Positions 21,392 through 32,147 of a stretch of DNA of 64,000 nt are shown here, in pieces. This stretch comes from Norana najaformis (taxonomy: Eukaryota; Annelida; Clitellata; Crassiclitellata; Hormogastridae). Each line of letters begins with the position of its first letter. Within the stretch, counting starts at the first letter, position 1. The DNA lies in NCBI GenBank assembly GCA_964023275.1, contig OZ029915.1:16436712-16500711 (forward strand), in the 5' to 3' direction. Under the pieces are notes generated by a model. The model saw nothing but the letters and a program-made list of their open reading frames with translations, was not told the origin of the DNA and ran no database searches. The position numbers and the translations under genes are program-made.

Positions 21392-21702
21392 AAAATCGGC
21401 TACCGACCTGTGCTTCAATTAGGCTCATCGGGAACCTTTTTCGTCTCAAATTTTTCCAGTCATTTTACGACTCTCAACAATTCTTCCGCCATCTTTCTTT
21501 CAGAAAACAATGACGATTTCGTGAATTAATTAGATGTTGCTTAAGACTTAGGCCGAAATTGGGTAAAACTGGCTGATTTGTAGAATGTGGTGTAAGTATA
21601 AACAAAGTTTATAAAAAGCTACATTCTTCAAGTAACGATGGTGTAACCAGATCTTAGTCAGCCTAGTTTTTGTTTCTAATAGCAACAATTCTGTGTTTTG
21701 AC

Positions 21703-21849
21703 CTTCTCGTTTTGATAAGCGGTCACTGCGATGAACTCCGTTTCCTTGAACACATAGGTTCTGAACGAACTGTATGGCAGCCGGTAGAGATCACTAGCTT
21801 GCACAAGGTGGAAACGAGGTTGATATTTATGCATGGAATTGAGGATCGT
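21703..21849 (-). CDS. Tbx2/3: Tbx2/3 exon 3 (T-box core)
   Basis: This 147-bp, 49-codon exon encodes [20 protein letters not shown], then [20 protein letters not shown], then AVTAYQNEK. That is the central T-box, with the TAYQNxK motif that contacts DNA and lines the dimer interface. [12 protein letters not shown] and [15 protein letters not shown] are close to invariant in the Tbx2 subfamily. The acceptor is TTTGTTTCAG/ACG at 21852-21850. The donor is AAG/GTCAAA at 21702, with C at +3 and AAA at +4 to +6, a poor match to consensus. Both ends are phase 0, matching exons 2 and 4. Confidence 0.95.
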
Positions 21850-21889
21850 CTGAAACAAAATTACAACCAAATTCAAAACTTTAAAATAT

Positions 21890-22470
21890 GCTCGCTTTAG
21901 TTGTTTTACTTAAGGCGGTGTAGACAGTATCTCTAGGGTATTGGGTAGGCCTATACGTATATTGGGTATCTATAGGAAGGAAAGGAATAGAGCAAGAACG
22001 TGTTACTAAGGTCCTAGAACCTTGATTGCGTGATAGCCTTGTGTGCGTGCGTGCATGGTGCACCAGTATGTATATAATGATGAATGCTGGCGCTATCTGG
22101 CGAATTACATGAGGAAAAAGCTTGTTTAGAAAAAGCTGTATGTTGAGATAAGTTCGCAGAATTACGAAAGTTTTAAACAATTGTTTTCATTGCCCGTAGT
22201 TAACAGGGAACAACAGAGGATTTTTCTGAACTAGCGCGCGGACGCGGAGAGGCTAATATATATAAATTAAATTATTACATTCTGGACATCGCATGCACTT
22301 TTGAACCCAATAGAACCTAGTGTGATTTGTTAAACGTTAGGCCTTAAGTAGAACTATTCGAACAAGTTACTTCGTTTTTAATTAACGAAAGTAGCAAGAA
22401 ACCTGGTGGCAGCCGTATACGTGGCTCTTTTCTAATCTGCAAATGAATTTCTACACTCGAGTTATTTCAC
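21890..22470. other. Tbx2/3 intron 2, distal end, nothing recognised
   Basis: One TAGGCCTA word lies at 21943 and a TATATAAATTAAATTATT stretch near 22258. I recognise no coding or transposon motif. Confidence 0.5.
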
Positions 22471-22476
22471 CTGGTG

Positions 22477-22490
22477 TGACGTCACGTGAC
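22477..22490. promoter_or_regulatory. Overlapping CRE and E-box in Tbx2/3 intron 2
   Basis: TGACGTCACGTGAC joins a full CRE (TGACGTCA) to a palindromic E-box (GTCACGTGAC). GGTGTGA, a T-box half-site core, overlaps its left edge at 22473-22479. Function is inferred from motifs only. Confidence 0.35.
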
Positions 22491-22699
22491 TAAAATTCTA
22501 CCTAAGAAAACTTGTCTGGAAATCAACGCTCCTTCAACAGAAGTGGAAACTATGCCATCATCACCAACCTGACCCATTGAAGCAAACAGTGCCAAAGTGT
22601 CTTGCTCCGAACGCTCGGAAAACGATATCCTAAAGAAATTCTACGAATTTGCATTTTAAAAAATTAAGCATACTAACGATTTTTTCAACAAGCGAGAAC

Positions 22700-23610
22700 C
22701 TGTACGTCTAATAGATGATGATGCCAAACGGGCATCACTACCACTAGCAAAGGTTTAAAGCTAAACACTGAATTGGAAAGGTTTACAACTCTTGGTATAA
22801 TCACACCGGCCGAGGAACAAACTTCATACTTGAAGAAGATCGTAATCAGCCACAATAAGAATGGTGATCTCAAAGTCTGTATTGACCTGAAAGAACTGAA
22901 CCACACACCGAAAACAAGAACATTGTTTTCATCCTGCCCAACCTGGAAAACACTCTTCATGAACTAGATCGGTCCAGATTCTTCTCAAAAGCCGAGCTTT
23001 CTTGGGGTTTCTGGCACGTTCATCTTCATCATAAGTCTAGCCTACCTTTCGGACGTACTTCGGAGACGACATTATGGTTATGTTTGTACTCACTAACACC
23101 TCAATTTCATCTGAGATCTTAGGAAAGAAATTACAAGAAGCACTCGATAATTTGCCTGGTGTAGTTTGTAGTCTGTATTACAGAAGATTGTTGTCAATGA
23201 CGAGCGCACTGGACAGGAACATAACTTTGATCACGACCAGTTTCTGACCAGTTACTATGAATGTGACATCAAGCTGAATAAAAACAAGTTCGAACTGAAA
23301 CTCAGTGAATTCATGTTCAGAGGGTACAGATTAGCCTCTGCTGGTCTTCAGACTGACCTTGAGAAAATAATCAATGAATCACATTCCTACCAAGTTAGTC
23401 TATCATTTCCGAAACGCTGAGAAAGCTCTCTAGAAAGACATTTCCTAGAGCTGGAGTGGCTTACCTCGAAACAGAGGTACACTTCCACAAGCTGTGGCAC
23501 CCTACTGCAGCTACAGCGTTGAGCTCTCACTTTAAGATGGCATTTTACTGCGTGAAGGAGTCGTTGTACTGTACATGAGTGTGTGCGCGCCAATATGAAG
23601 AAAAATCTCA
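22700..23610 (+). mobile_element. Ty3/gypsy LTR-retrotransposon fossil (pol fragment)
   Basis: The plus strand has the Ty3/gypsy reverse transcriptase signature: TTLGIITPAEEQTSYLKKIV, then NGDLKVCIDLKELN. Parts further on resemble RT, RNase H and the start of integrase. The fragment is broken, with several disruptions, and looks old. No long terminal repeats were found around it. It lies in Tbx2/3 intron 2. Related remains lie at 30960-31297 and 56840-58700. Confidence 0.8.
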
Positions 23611-23754
23611 AAGTTTAGCCAAAAGTTAATGTCGCTTATAGCCTATTTAGTTACTTCTCTAGCGCTGATCGCCTGTGACTTGAAAAACAGTCGACGACTT
23701 CAAAACGATTTCTCCACCCTTCAGTGAAATTGCAGAGTTAACCGTCCTGTGCTG

Positions 23755-24210
23755 ATGATGACTACCTGGGCCATTTGGCAAAGAAATTCGACGATTTTTA
23801 TCCAGGTACTGAAAGCTCAGCTCAACCAACAAACTCCACAACGCAGTGTCGCAAGAACCGGTCTAACGTCGAGCTGACTGACGCCGAGAGCTGATGTCTC
23901 ATCACTTCTGTCCTCGCCGTCAAAAACACGCTCTCGCTGGACTCCATTCCGACATTTCTTATCCAAGAAGTTGTCGATCTCAGGCTGCTTCCTTTTCTGG
24001 TACGGCTGTCATCGCTGGCTTCCCAAAGTTTCTAATTCTTCGGCTTCAGTCCGTTCTTAACTGAACTGAAGAACGGGTCGTGGCTAACATGTCAGAATTC
24101 TCGCTTGTTTCAAAAATACATACGACAGACTGCACTAGCTCCCGTCAGAGGATAGAATTACATGCGAGATCCTCCTATTCGGCAGAACATCGATTTTTAG
24201 TTCGACCACA
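23755..24210 (+). mobile_element. L2/CR1 LINE fragment, region before RT
   Basis: Plus-strand frames give LAKKFDDFYPGTESSAQ, then ELTDAES, then LSLDSIPTFLIQEVVDL. The last matches the (C/S)xLDPIPTxLLKE block that opens the RT domain in L2-type LINEs. It directly follows the gypsy fossil. The frame shifts more than once, and the catalytic blocks are absent. Confidence 0.7.
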
Positions 24211-24214
24211 GAAC

Positions 24215-25095
24215 TCTGTGTGCCTGTATTGAGCTAATCGGGTCGACGCAGATTGGCCTCTTCACCACATTTTTTGTCTTGGAGGTACTTCACCTGCAAT
24301 AAATGTCTCGATCATGACTTGACCGAAGCCTTATTTCTTCCGTGATTTTGCAACGGGTTTTTGGAATGTGGAGCGAACTTTTTGAACTGGGCGCGCAAAG
24401 GCTGTGTCCAGCCTTCCACGGCGCTGCATATATTAGGAGGTCTATCGTTTTCTATTGCAGAAGAACCATTCGAAATTTTGCATAGAATTAAAGATACTGT
24501 TCTTTGCCTTCTTTGTTTACGTGTTCTTCACCAGTGAAAGTCGCTTCAGTGTAGACACGCAATGGTCACTCTTCAGGAAAGCAATCTACATATATAATTT
24601 CTAAGTATGCTTTGGCTCTGTCTTCTGTTAGCTATAGTGATGTGCTCTGAGAATTCCGTATCGTTATTAAACAGACTAGCATATCAGTACTCCTGCATTC
24701 TGTGCCAGACACATCGCTCAAAATGGATATGTTAACCATGAATTTGAGATTAAAGTTCGATGAAAGGGAATTCATTGCTGCCTTCTTATAATAAGTAATT
24801 TCAATACGTGGATGTATTTCCGGTTTAAAATTGCGTAACTTAGAATTGTTCTGCAGTAAGCAGAAGCGCATAAACGCATAGCTGAATGATGTGATCATAA
24901 GACACAATGAATCGTGTAGAGTTGCTGGAATTGTTGGTGACTTACTTTAAATGTCGGTCGTGAGCAAATGAAAATGCAACGCAAGTTGAAGCTGTTCTTT
25001 AAAATGGGCAGCTAAAGGATGCATTCGCCAACATGCAAAATCTGCGCTCCATGATGCACTGGTCTCAAGCCCAATAAAAGTTAACTTGGACCTTC
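24215..25095. other. Tbx2/3 intron 2, nothing recognised
   Basis: Only short frames on either strand. No array or transposon motif seen. Confidence 0.5.
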
Positions 25096-25099
25096 TCAG

Positions 25100-25335
25100 A
25101 TATACAAGCCAGAAGATTCGTCGGTGGAGGGAGAGAATGCTACAAGGAGCTCCTCAACCGAACCTCGTCATCGGTGTCAGAGGATCCCAACTTTCGAGCC
25201 TCGGAGCCGGATCCGTTAGTAAATTGCTTTCAACCACAAAACATAGTGACGGCGGAGGTGCGCCAGCTGAAGAACGGGAAGGCATCAGGTATTTGCCACA
25301 TATCAGCCGCTTTACTCAAAGCCGGGAGAGGTAGG
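25100..25335 (+). mobile_element. LINE RT fragment
   Basis: The frame reads PDPLVNCFQPQNIVTAEVRQ, then LKNGKASGICHISAALLKAG, matching the EVRxAIxxLKNGKAPGxxGIPAELLKAG block before the RT fingers in several LINE clades. Only about 80 codons remain. Confidence 0.75.
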
Positions 25336-25544
25336 TACAAAATGACTTATCCGTGTAATAACAGGCCTCTCTAATTCGATCTCCCTGCCGAGTGACTGGG
25401 CTGTAGAATCTAATCTGATCTGATCTAATCTTATCTAATGACCCATAAAGAGCCGTTATCGTAATGCCCAAGGCATCAATCGATGGTCGCTTCAAGTAAA
25501 ATCATCATCAAAATCATGATCCTTTGGAGAGGCCAGGTCGAATT

Positions 25545-26270
25545 TCAAAAGGTTTTAAGAAGTTAAGCTACGGTGGGTTAGCAATCTGAAACAGATGAGT
25601 CTTAAGTTTAGACCCGAATGACATAAAAGAACTGACTGAACAAACAGAACAGAACTTTACACCAAATTTGAAAGCCGTGACCAGCAACCGAGAATGCTCT
25701 AGAAGCCAACACTGTTCTGGTACGAGGACAGTAACAGTCCACTGGACTCTAATCTTAATCTAATGACCCATAATGACCCATAACGTCCACTGATCGAGTG
25801 AAATATTTGTTGGTGTATATGACGGTTGAGCATGGAACAGAGATAGGTTGGCTGATTTAAATTTAAATATAGTACTTGATGAACTATAAGACAGATTTTA
25901 AACTGGATTACTGGCAACCAGTGTAACGAATGCAATATTTGTGTAACATGCTGCTACTTAAGTGTTTTTGTTATGGCTCTGGCCAGAGAGTTTGAACCAT
26001 TTGTAGTTTGTGCAGATCTCTCTTATTGATGCCAGTAAGAAGTGAATTACAATAATCAAGTCTGCTTGAAACAGATGCATTAGCTAGTGGAATCAAGACA
26101 GTATGAGGCAAAGAGGTCTGATTCTGCAAATATCCCTAAGTGAATTTACATATTGCACCAACATGATTAGAAAATGATATAGTGGAGTCGAATATCTAGA
26201 CTGGGTGTATATTCGGTACGAATGACAAACCAGCTGCCCAAAGTTAGTAAATTTTACAGAGTTGTTGATC
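25545..26270 (-). mobile_element. L2 LINE fragment, RT thumb to C-terminus
   Basis: The minus strand from 26270 downward reads FDSTISFSNHVGAI, then SVSSRLDYCNSLLTGINKRD (the SRLDYCNSLL block), LHKLQMVQT, LHWLPVIQFKICLIVHQVLY, PTYLCSML and finally GLKLKTHLF-like sequence near 25600. This is the ordered C-terminal half of an L2 RT ORF with frame shifts. It belongs with 26630-27714 on the same strand, but the segment between them reads on the other strand. Confidence 0.85.
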
Positions 26271-26610
26271 TTTTTCTCATCCTCTGCCTTGGACCTCATT
26301 CCTTTCGCTCTTCTAAACAAACATTTTGACGTTTTGGGCCCAATTATTACATTCATAGTCAACTCTCTCTCGCTGAAGGCTGCTACCCGCCAGTTTTACT
26401 CATGCCATACTGTACCTTTTCTTATAATCTGCCTACCACAAATACCAATCCACTGAAACCGCACTACTTGCCGTTGACAATCACATAATCAACTCCATGG
26501 ACCAAGGAGAAGTAACTCTGCTCTTATTCTCCTTGCCCTATCTGCCGCATTCGATACTGTCGATCACACGGCAATTTCCTTCGCCGATAAGAGCTTAGTA
26601 ATATATTGCA
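26268..26610 (+). mobile_element. L2 LINE RT segment in opposite orientation
   Basis: The plus strand reads SALDLIPFALLNKHFDVLGP, then IITFIVNSLS, and after a frame change ALILLALSAAFDTVDHTAI, the LLDLSAAFDTVDH block of L2 RTs. It sits exactly between two minus-strand L2 segments, in the place where this part of the ORF belongs. It may be an in-place inversion, or a separate insertion of a related copy. Confidence 0.8.
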
Positions 26611-26629
26611 CTTGTCACGACGTAGGATC

Positions 26630-27714
26630 CTGCTACAGCCTGCCACAACAACTTAGGAGAGGAGGAGCATAGAGAGATCAAATGAGACAAGTAGGTTGAT
26701 TTCGCAGCTGAGACCAGTCTACGAACTTTACGACACTGATGCCTAAATTTGAGGAGATGAGAAGGTAAATGGGAGAATGGCCAACATCTCTCAAGCCGAT
26801 TGTGCAGCCTCCTAACAGCAGTTCTACGAGGGCTGAGAAGGGCGTGCAATCCTCTTAGAATTGGCAGGAATGAGCTTATTCAGGATTTCAGATAAAGTCG
26901 AACTAAGTTTGACTGCAAGTTCGGTAGACGTCTGTCTCGGGCACAGCCACAAAGGGGAGGCACGGATGTTAGCTTTGAAGGTGGGAACATTGAGCATTTT
27001 CCAAGGGCGGTAACTGATGACTGAATAAGCAGGAGGCGGCTTATGGTGGAAAGAAACCTGAGCAGTAATAGCAATATGGTCAGTATGACTTATTCGTAAT
27101 TGTGGAACAGCTGGACCGGGTTATAAGGAGATCAGGTGTATGGCCGATGTCATGAGTTGGGCAGGAGACGTGATGCGTAAGATAAAAAAATCACAAAGAT
27201 GTAGGAATTTTGTGTTTTTTAAAATCGTCCGTTATTACAAGTTCGGAAGGAGAAGAAACCAGGAATTTAAGGAGTGATTGGAATTCAGAGAAAAAGTAAG
27301 AAAGTAAAGGAAAGGGCGAAGGATAGCTCTTAACGAAAATAAGGCGCCGATTTCCAGAGTTCGGGAAGCAGTAAGGCTTTCCAGTGACTTTGAAGTCATA
27401 ATAGGTGAAGAGAAGCTAGCAAGTTTCAGGTGTGATTTGTGAAGAAAGACAACTTATCCTCAAAGTCAAATCAGCCGAGGTTCATTTAGGAGAGAAAAGG
27501 ACGGAGGAATCATGTTCGAATTGAAGAAAGGTGTGCCAGACTGTTGGAACCAAGTTTCGTCGTGTGCAAGAGTATCTACCAGATTATCCGATATATGATT
27601 TTGAAGAGAGGGGAACTTATTCCGGACAGAATGGATATTAAGGTGGAAAAACTTAGAAAAATTAATAGTTTTAATGTCAGCAGAAAGAAGCAACAGAAGG
27701 TAAACTAGCAACAA
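26630..27714 (-). mobile_element. L2 LINE fragment, endonuclease to pre-RT
   Basis: The minus strand from 27714 downward reads FHLNIHSVRNKFPSLQNHIS with DETWFQQSG (the start of the APE endonuclease), a diverged middle, and RRLHNRLERCWPF, then RRLVSAAKSTYLSHLISL, SSPKLLWQAV near 26700. That is the standard L2 order from endonuclease to pre-RT linker. Frame shifts and stops make it dead. It is sense to Tbx2/3. Confidence 0.8.
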
Positions 27715-27719
27715 GAAAT

Positions 27720-28045
27720 TCCGGTGTGCTTTTGATCGAGGTATGGAATTGGAAAAATGGCCGACTCATAAGCTCGATGCAATTATAGGGTGCCAGGCCT
27801 GGATTAGTTGTGGACTTATGTTAGAATTTTGCTAAAGAAAAGGAGTGGTTCGCTCTACGCAAAGGAGTTTGAGAAAGTAAACAAGTCGGCGGGGTGAATA
27901 AACGGACAATAATAAGGGAAACAGGATGATTGCCGAACTAGTTAATTTAAATACAAATATATTAGACCAAATGGTGTAAAAATAAAATACTTCCTCGATG
28001 AAAGACTAGACTAACTACTAAATTGTGAGTTTGTAGAATTTAAAC
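27720..28045. other. Tbx2/3 intron 2, nothing recognised
   Basis: AT-rich. The L2 5' UTR may extend into it. Confidence 0.4.
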
Positions 28046-28049
28046 TAAA

Positions 28050-28443
28050 GCAACTGGAGCCGAAGCTCGATGTCTTTCAACAGTGCTGCCTGAAGAAAAT
28101 ACATCTCGTTCCGTTTGTGGTTCGCATGATTAGCGCGCAGGTCTATCGACTCACGATGCACATCAGACTGTCGGAGATGATCGAAACGAGGAGGCTGTTT
28201 GAAGATGTCGCTCATTACGATAGCGAGCAGGACCATGCTACAGCGCTGCGAGCTATGACATCCGGCCTTCCAAGAGGTTGTAAGAGACAAGCTGGACGCC
28301 CTCGCCACACTTGAACAAGATTGGTGGAGTCCGTCCTATGTCCGCTGAATTTCAGACTACAGACGACCTGCAGATGAGCCCCGAATAGAGACGGCTTGCG
28401 ACATGTTGTGGAAACGGCAAAGCTCCAGAGTGAGGCACACCAT

Positions 28444-28492
<49 letters not shown>

Positions 28493-28495
28493 AGG
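28050..28495 (+). mobile_element. LINE 3' end with (GAT)n tail
   Basis: The plus strand reads LPRGCKRQAGRPRHT, then VESVLCPLNFRLQTTCR-like and RDGLRHVVETAKLQSEAHH, a C-terminal tail shared by a common invertebrate LINE type. It ends CACACCATTGATGATG, followed by about 16 GAT units at 28444-28490. A simple-repeat tail right after the last coding motif marks this as a true 3' terminus of a 5'-truncated insertion. Confidence 0.75.
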
Positions 28496-28499
28496 ATGA

Positions 28500-28990
28500 T
28501 GAGACGAATTATCCTGCAGCGAAATGTTTCTGCGACGAATTGACCTTGCGCCAATTTTGCTCTAGAACTCGTCCTCCTTATCTTCTGTTCTCTGCGAAGA
28601 ATTGTCCAATGACGAATTGTTCTAGAACCATTCATTTGTCTTCCTTAGCTTCGTTGCGAAGAATTGTCCTGCGATAAATTGTCCTTTCGACGAATTGTCC
28701 CTGAGAGGAATTGCTCTGCGACGAACTGACTTCCGACGAATTGGAATAATTCATTCGTCTTCCTTGGATTCTGTTGTCTGCGACGAATTGTCCTGCGATA
28801 AATTGTCCTGCGATAAATTATCCTGCGACGAATTGTCCTACGATGAGTTGTCTTGCGATGAATTGTCCTAGAACCATACGTTCGTCCTCCTTAGATTTTA
28901 ATGTGTACGACGAACTGTCCTGCGCCGTATTGTCCCTGCAGTAAATTATCCTAAAACCACCCATTTGTTCTCCTGTGATTCTAATGTCTG
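28500..28990. repeat. 15-bp core minisatellite with longer spacer units
   Basis: The core TGCGACGAATTGTCC, with variants GCGATAAATTGTCC and GCGAAGAATTGTCC, recurs about 20-25 times. Runs of cores are broken by a spacer of about 45 bp (TAGAACCATTCGTTCGTCYT-like, then CCTTAGATTCTGTTG) at about 28560, 28619, 28743, 28867 and 28950. The copies are diverged, so the array is old. The core is 5 codons long (C-D-E-L-S in one frame), but stops and frame changes make coding unlikely. Confidence 0.9.
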
Positions 28991-28999
28991 CCTTCTTTC

Positions 29000-30330
29000 A
29001 TGTCAAGACTAATGTTGGCTAACAGCCGATGCCTTCAACATTGCAAACTGAATTGCTTAACAGAGACTAATCGCTTTGTTTAGTCGCTAAGTAACTATAG
29101 TTCTAACAATGCGACCGAACGCAAAAGAGCAGTCGATTTTGACACACAGACAGGAGAGCGAGGACAGAAACCTCGCGTAGAGCAAAAGGGCAAAAGCTCA
29201 CTTGATTTTCGCTGTGTTCAAACAGCTGACTGTTGCTACATACTACAGAGATATTGATTCATACCCAGTGAAACTTTGGTTGAGCTCTGTTGATCCAATC
29301 AAGAAATCCATCCTGAAGCTAAATAAATAAACCCATACATATTTGATTAATCATATACCATGACACAAATATTCGCACTTAAATATTCAATACGCTATAT
29401 AAGAAACATCTCAAGAGAATGACTGAATGGGTACAGAAGTGAGCATTGAGCTCTTGAGCACTGGCATTTGTTATTGTTACAGTTCATCGCAAATTTGGAT
29501 AATGTGGATTCAGGCGTCACCGTTCGGCCGAGTTCCTTTCTAATATTTCCTATGAGAGATAGCATCTCATAGGTTTCTCTAACGATGATATTGAATAACA
29601 CATTTGAAACGAAATTTATCTTGAGTCCCATATGAGCCGGTCAGTAAAAAGCATTGTATAATCTATCTGCCGGTTAGCGTCTTCATTTTGGCTGGGTTCA
29701 GTTTCGTGTTGATCGCAAACAGCCAGATAGAGAATCCAGCTAACGATCCATTTCCTCTTTTGACGCCGCATTCAAGGTTGCACATGGTCTCAGCGCGAAG
29801 CACACGCAGCGCACGTCAGCGATCATCGACGGCACCTTTAAGAAAGTCTTGTACTGCATAACTTATCCAGAACGTGAAAACCGAAAGTCTGAATTAGTGG
29901 TAAGTTTATGCACAGAAGTCGAGTTAAGAAATTCTTGTCATATGTAGGCCTAGACACTTGAAATAAACTTCGTCAAGTGCCATTGATCAATAAATGATGT
30001 AAGAGTTCGTTAAGAATACTGTGTGCTTAAGGTGTTGAACCAGGCCATCCAAATCATCACAGGTGACACCTGACGCCGTATATAAAATTCGTGTATGTAG
30101 AATTATTGCCTTGAAGATGACGCATGACGAAAGATGAACAAAGCGTTCTTAGCATCCACGTTACGATAGTCACCTGTCACATCCAAGATTCGCGACCCGT
30201 TAAAAGCCCCAAGGGCGAAGTGCCCTGATAATAGCTCCTAACGAATATGTCCAACAATACTCTTGACAAATGTACCACAAATTCCAAAACATATGTGCTC
30301 ATATAGAAATAAGTTTCAGCATTGAAACAT
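29000..30330. other. Tbx2/3 intron 2, nothing recognised
   Basis: One TAGGCCTA at 29946 and short frames only. Confidence 0.5.
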
Positions 30331-30334
30331 GCAT

Positions 30335-30690
30335 CGTAATCGTAATCATAATAATTATAGTCTTAAAGCGCTACTTGAAAGCTGTAATAAATCGCAGGAT
30401 TTGTCCAGTGGCACCGAAAGAAGTACAAGATTCGGTTGCAAGAAGACAAAAGAGGGAAGAAGACAGAGCAGCTGTTGCCGTTGGCTTATTTAAACTGACA
30501 GAAACTGGAGGGTTGCGGATGCTTGAATCAAAGTTAGATTTCTAGGAAAGGTGAGATTTAAGGTTTGGCAGGAAAGTCTGAAGAGTGATAGATAGCGGGA
30601 TTTGAGGTGACTGATACTGAATTGCCAGCAGATGAGGTGGAGGATCAGAGAGTTTACGAAATTCAAAGGAGGTGCACAGATATGGATTTG
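30335..30690 (-). mobile_element. Probable L2 LINE 3' end
   Basis: On the minus strand, LxxFLPNLKSHLS-like sequence near 30560 resembles the FKSxLKTHLF end of L2 ORFs. Downstream, AGCGCTTTAAGACTATAATT and three ATTACG/ATTATG units at about 30335-30355 resemble the L2 tail. Coding support is short and weak. Confidence 0.4.
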
Positions 30691-30959
30691 TTAGAAAGCT
30701 TCATATGAGTAACAACTGAGTAGTTGCTGGCAAGAGTGAGCTACAAGGACCGATCGGGTAGAGCGGGATGGCTGGACAGTTAAGAGTTTACAAAAATGAG
30801 TGGACTGGGAATATTGCAGAGAGTTATAGGAAGAAGTTTTTGCCATGCGATATTTTCAAGAATCTTGAGTTCTCCTCAGCTGACAACCTTCAGAACCCGT
30901 CTTGGTTAGCTCGGGTGGACAGGCGGTTGTCGTCGGCAAATTGACGACACTTGTTCTTT

Positions 30960-31297
30960 TAGACAGAATTCAATCTTTTCTCCGCTTGTCCGGAAAGTTT
31001 CACCTGGAACGGATGAATGTGCAAGGTCGAACTTACTGAATCGTGCGGCCACGGTAAAACTGAGAGTAACTCAGAGAATTGAAGATGTTGATATCGTGGA
31101 ACGATGCACCTATCGGTAATTGCGACAACTTAAGACAGCGCCAGTGACCATTCTATTGAAAGAACACAACGTTCCTTATGCTGTTCCGGTCTCAATAAGA
31201 AGCCCATTTTCAATTATCCCAAAAGTGGAGCAACGGTTGAAAAGAATTCACGAAATGGATGTAATAGACCAATGTTTCAGCAGATGGAGCCCAGTCG
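30960..31297 (+). mobile_element. Ty3/gypsy fossil fragment (start of RT)
   Basis: The plus strand reads TAPVTILLKEHNVPYAVPVS, then RSPFSIIPKVEQRLKRIHEM. These match the region before and into the RT fingers of Ty3/gypsy pol. The fragment is short and broken and ends where the 13-bp array begins. Confidence 0.7.
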
Positions 31298-31765
31298 TCT
31301 ACGGAGGATGTCTACGGAGGATGTCTACGGAGGATGTCTACGGAGGATGTCTACGGAGGATGTCTACGGAGGATGTCTACGGAGGTTGTCTACGGAGGAT
31401 GTCTACGGAGGATGTCTACGGAGGATGTCTACGGAGGTTGTCTACGGAGGATGTCTACGGAGGATGTCTACGGAGGATGTCTACGGAGGATGTCTACGGA
31501 GGATGTCTACGGAGGATGTCTACGGAGGTTGTCTACGGAGGATGTCTACGGAGGATGTCTACGGAGGATGTCTACGGAGGTTGTCTACGGAGGTTGTCTA
31601 CGGAGGATGTCTACGAAGGATGTCTACGGAGGATGTCTACGGAGGATGTCTACGGAGGATGTCTACGGAGGATGTCTACGAAAGATGTCTACGGAGGATG
31701 TCTACGGAGGATGTCTACGGAGGTTGTCTACGGAGGATGTCTACGGAGGATGTCTACGGAGGATG
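31298..31765. repeat. 13-bp minisatellite, exactly 36 copies
   Basis: TCTACGGAGGATG is repeated 36 times without an indel (468 bp). Six units (7, 11, 18, 22, 23, 33) carry GGTTG in place of GGATG, and units 25 and 30 have GAAGG or GAAAG. Pairs 7/18, 11/22 and 22/33 are 11 units apart, suggesting a 143-bp duplication step. Since 13 is not a multiple of 3 and the unit lacks stops, all three plus-strand frames stay open and read a 13-residue repeat. The long frames are therefore not evidence for a gene. Confidence 0.98.
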
Positions 31766-32009
31766 ACTGGAGTCAGACGGTACCGATGGAAGAAGGCGGC
31801 GAAACATCGGCTTTAAAGAAAAGTTTCAGACAAAGAAGAACTGTGGAAAATTATCAGCTGGCTTTTCATGAAGAACGATTCCCCACTTATTTCTTGTTTT
31901 AAAGTGGAAAGATCAGGCAGGGAGGGTGGGGACAGGCTACCCGCTTTCATGTGCCAAGGCTAAGAAAAATGAAGTCGCTGGCACTTGATATCCAATGCTG
32001 CTTAATGGC

Positions 32010-32147
32010 TAGCTTCTTCTTTTTCCCCTTCTCCTTCTCCTCCTCCTTCACTTTTTTCCTTTTCTTCGTCTCTGTCTTCTTCTTTTTTGTCTTCGTCTTC
32101 TTCTTTTTCTTTCTTTCTTTCTTTCTTTCTTCTTCTTCTTCTTCATC
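32010..32147. repeat. Polypyrimidine tract
   Basis: Almost pure C/T on the plus strand for about 135 bp, ending in (TTTC)n and (TTC)n. It has the composition of triplex-forming (H-DNA) sequence. The open frames across it are low-complexity Lys/Glu or Phe/Ser and are not called. Confidence 0.9.

Noticed and set aside
31120-31902. Long open frames of 160-260 codons in three frames across the 13-bp array
   Set aside because: They are produced by a stop-free unit whose length is not a multiple of three. The only recognisable codons are a gypsy fossil fragment at the start.
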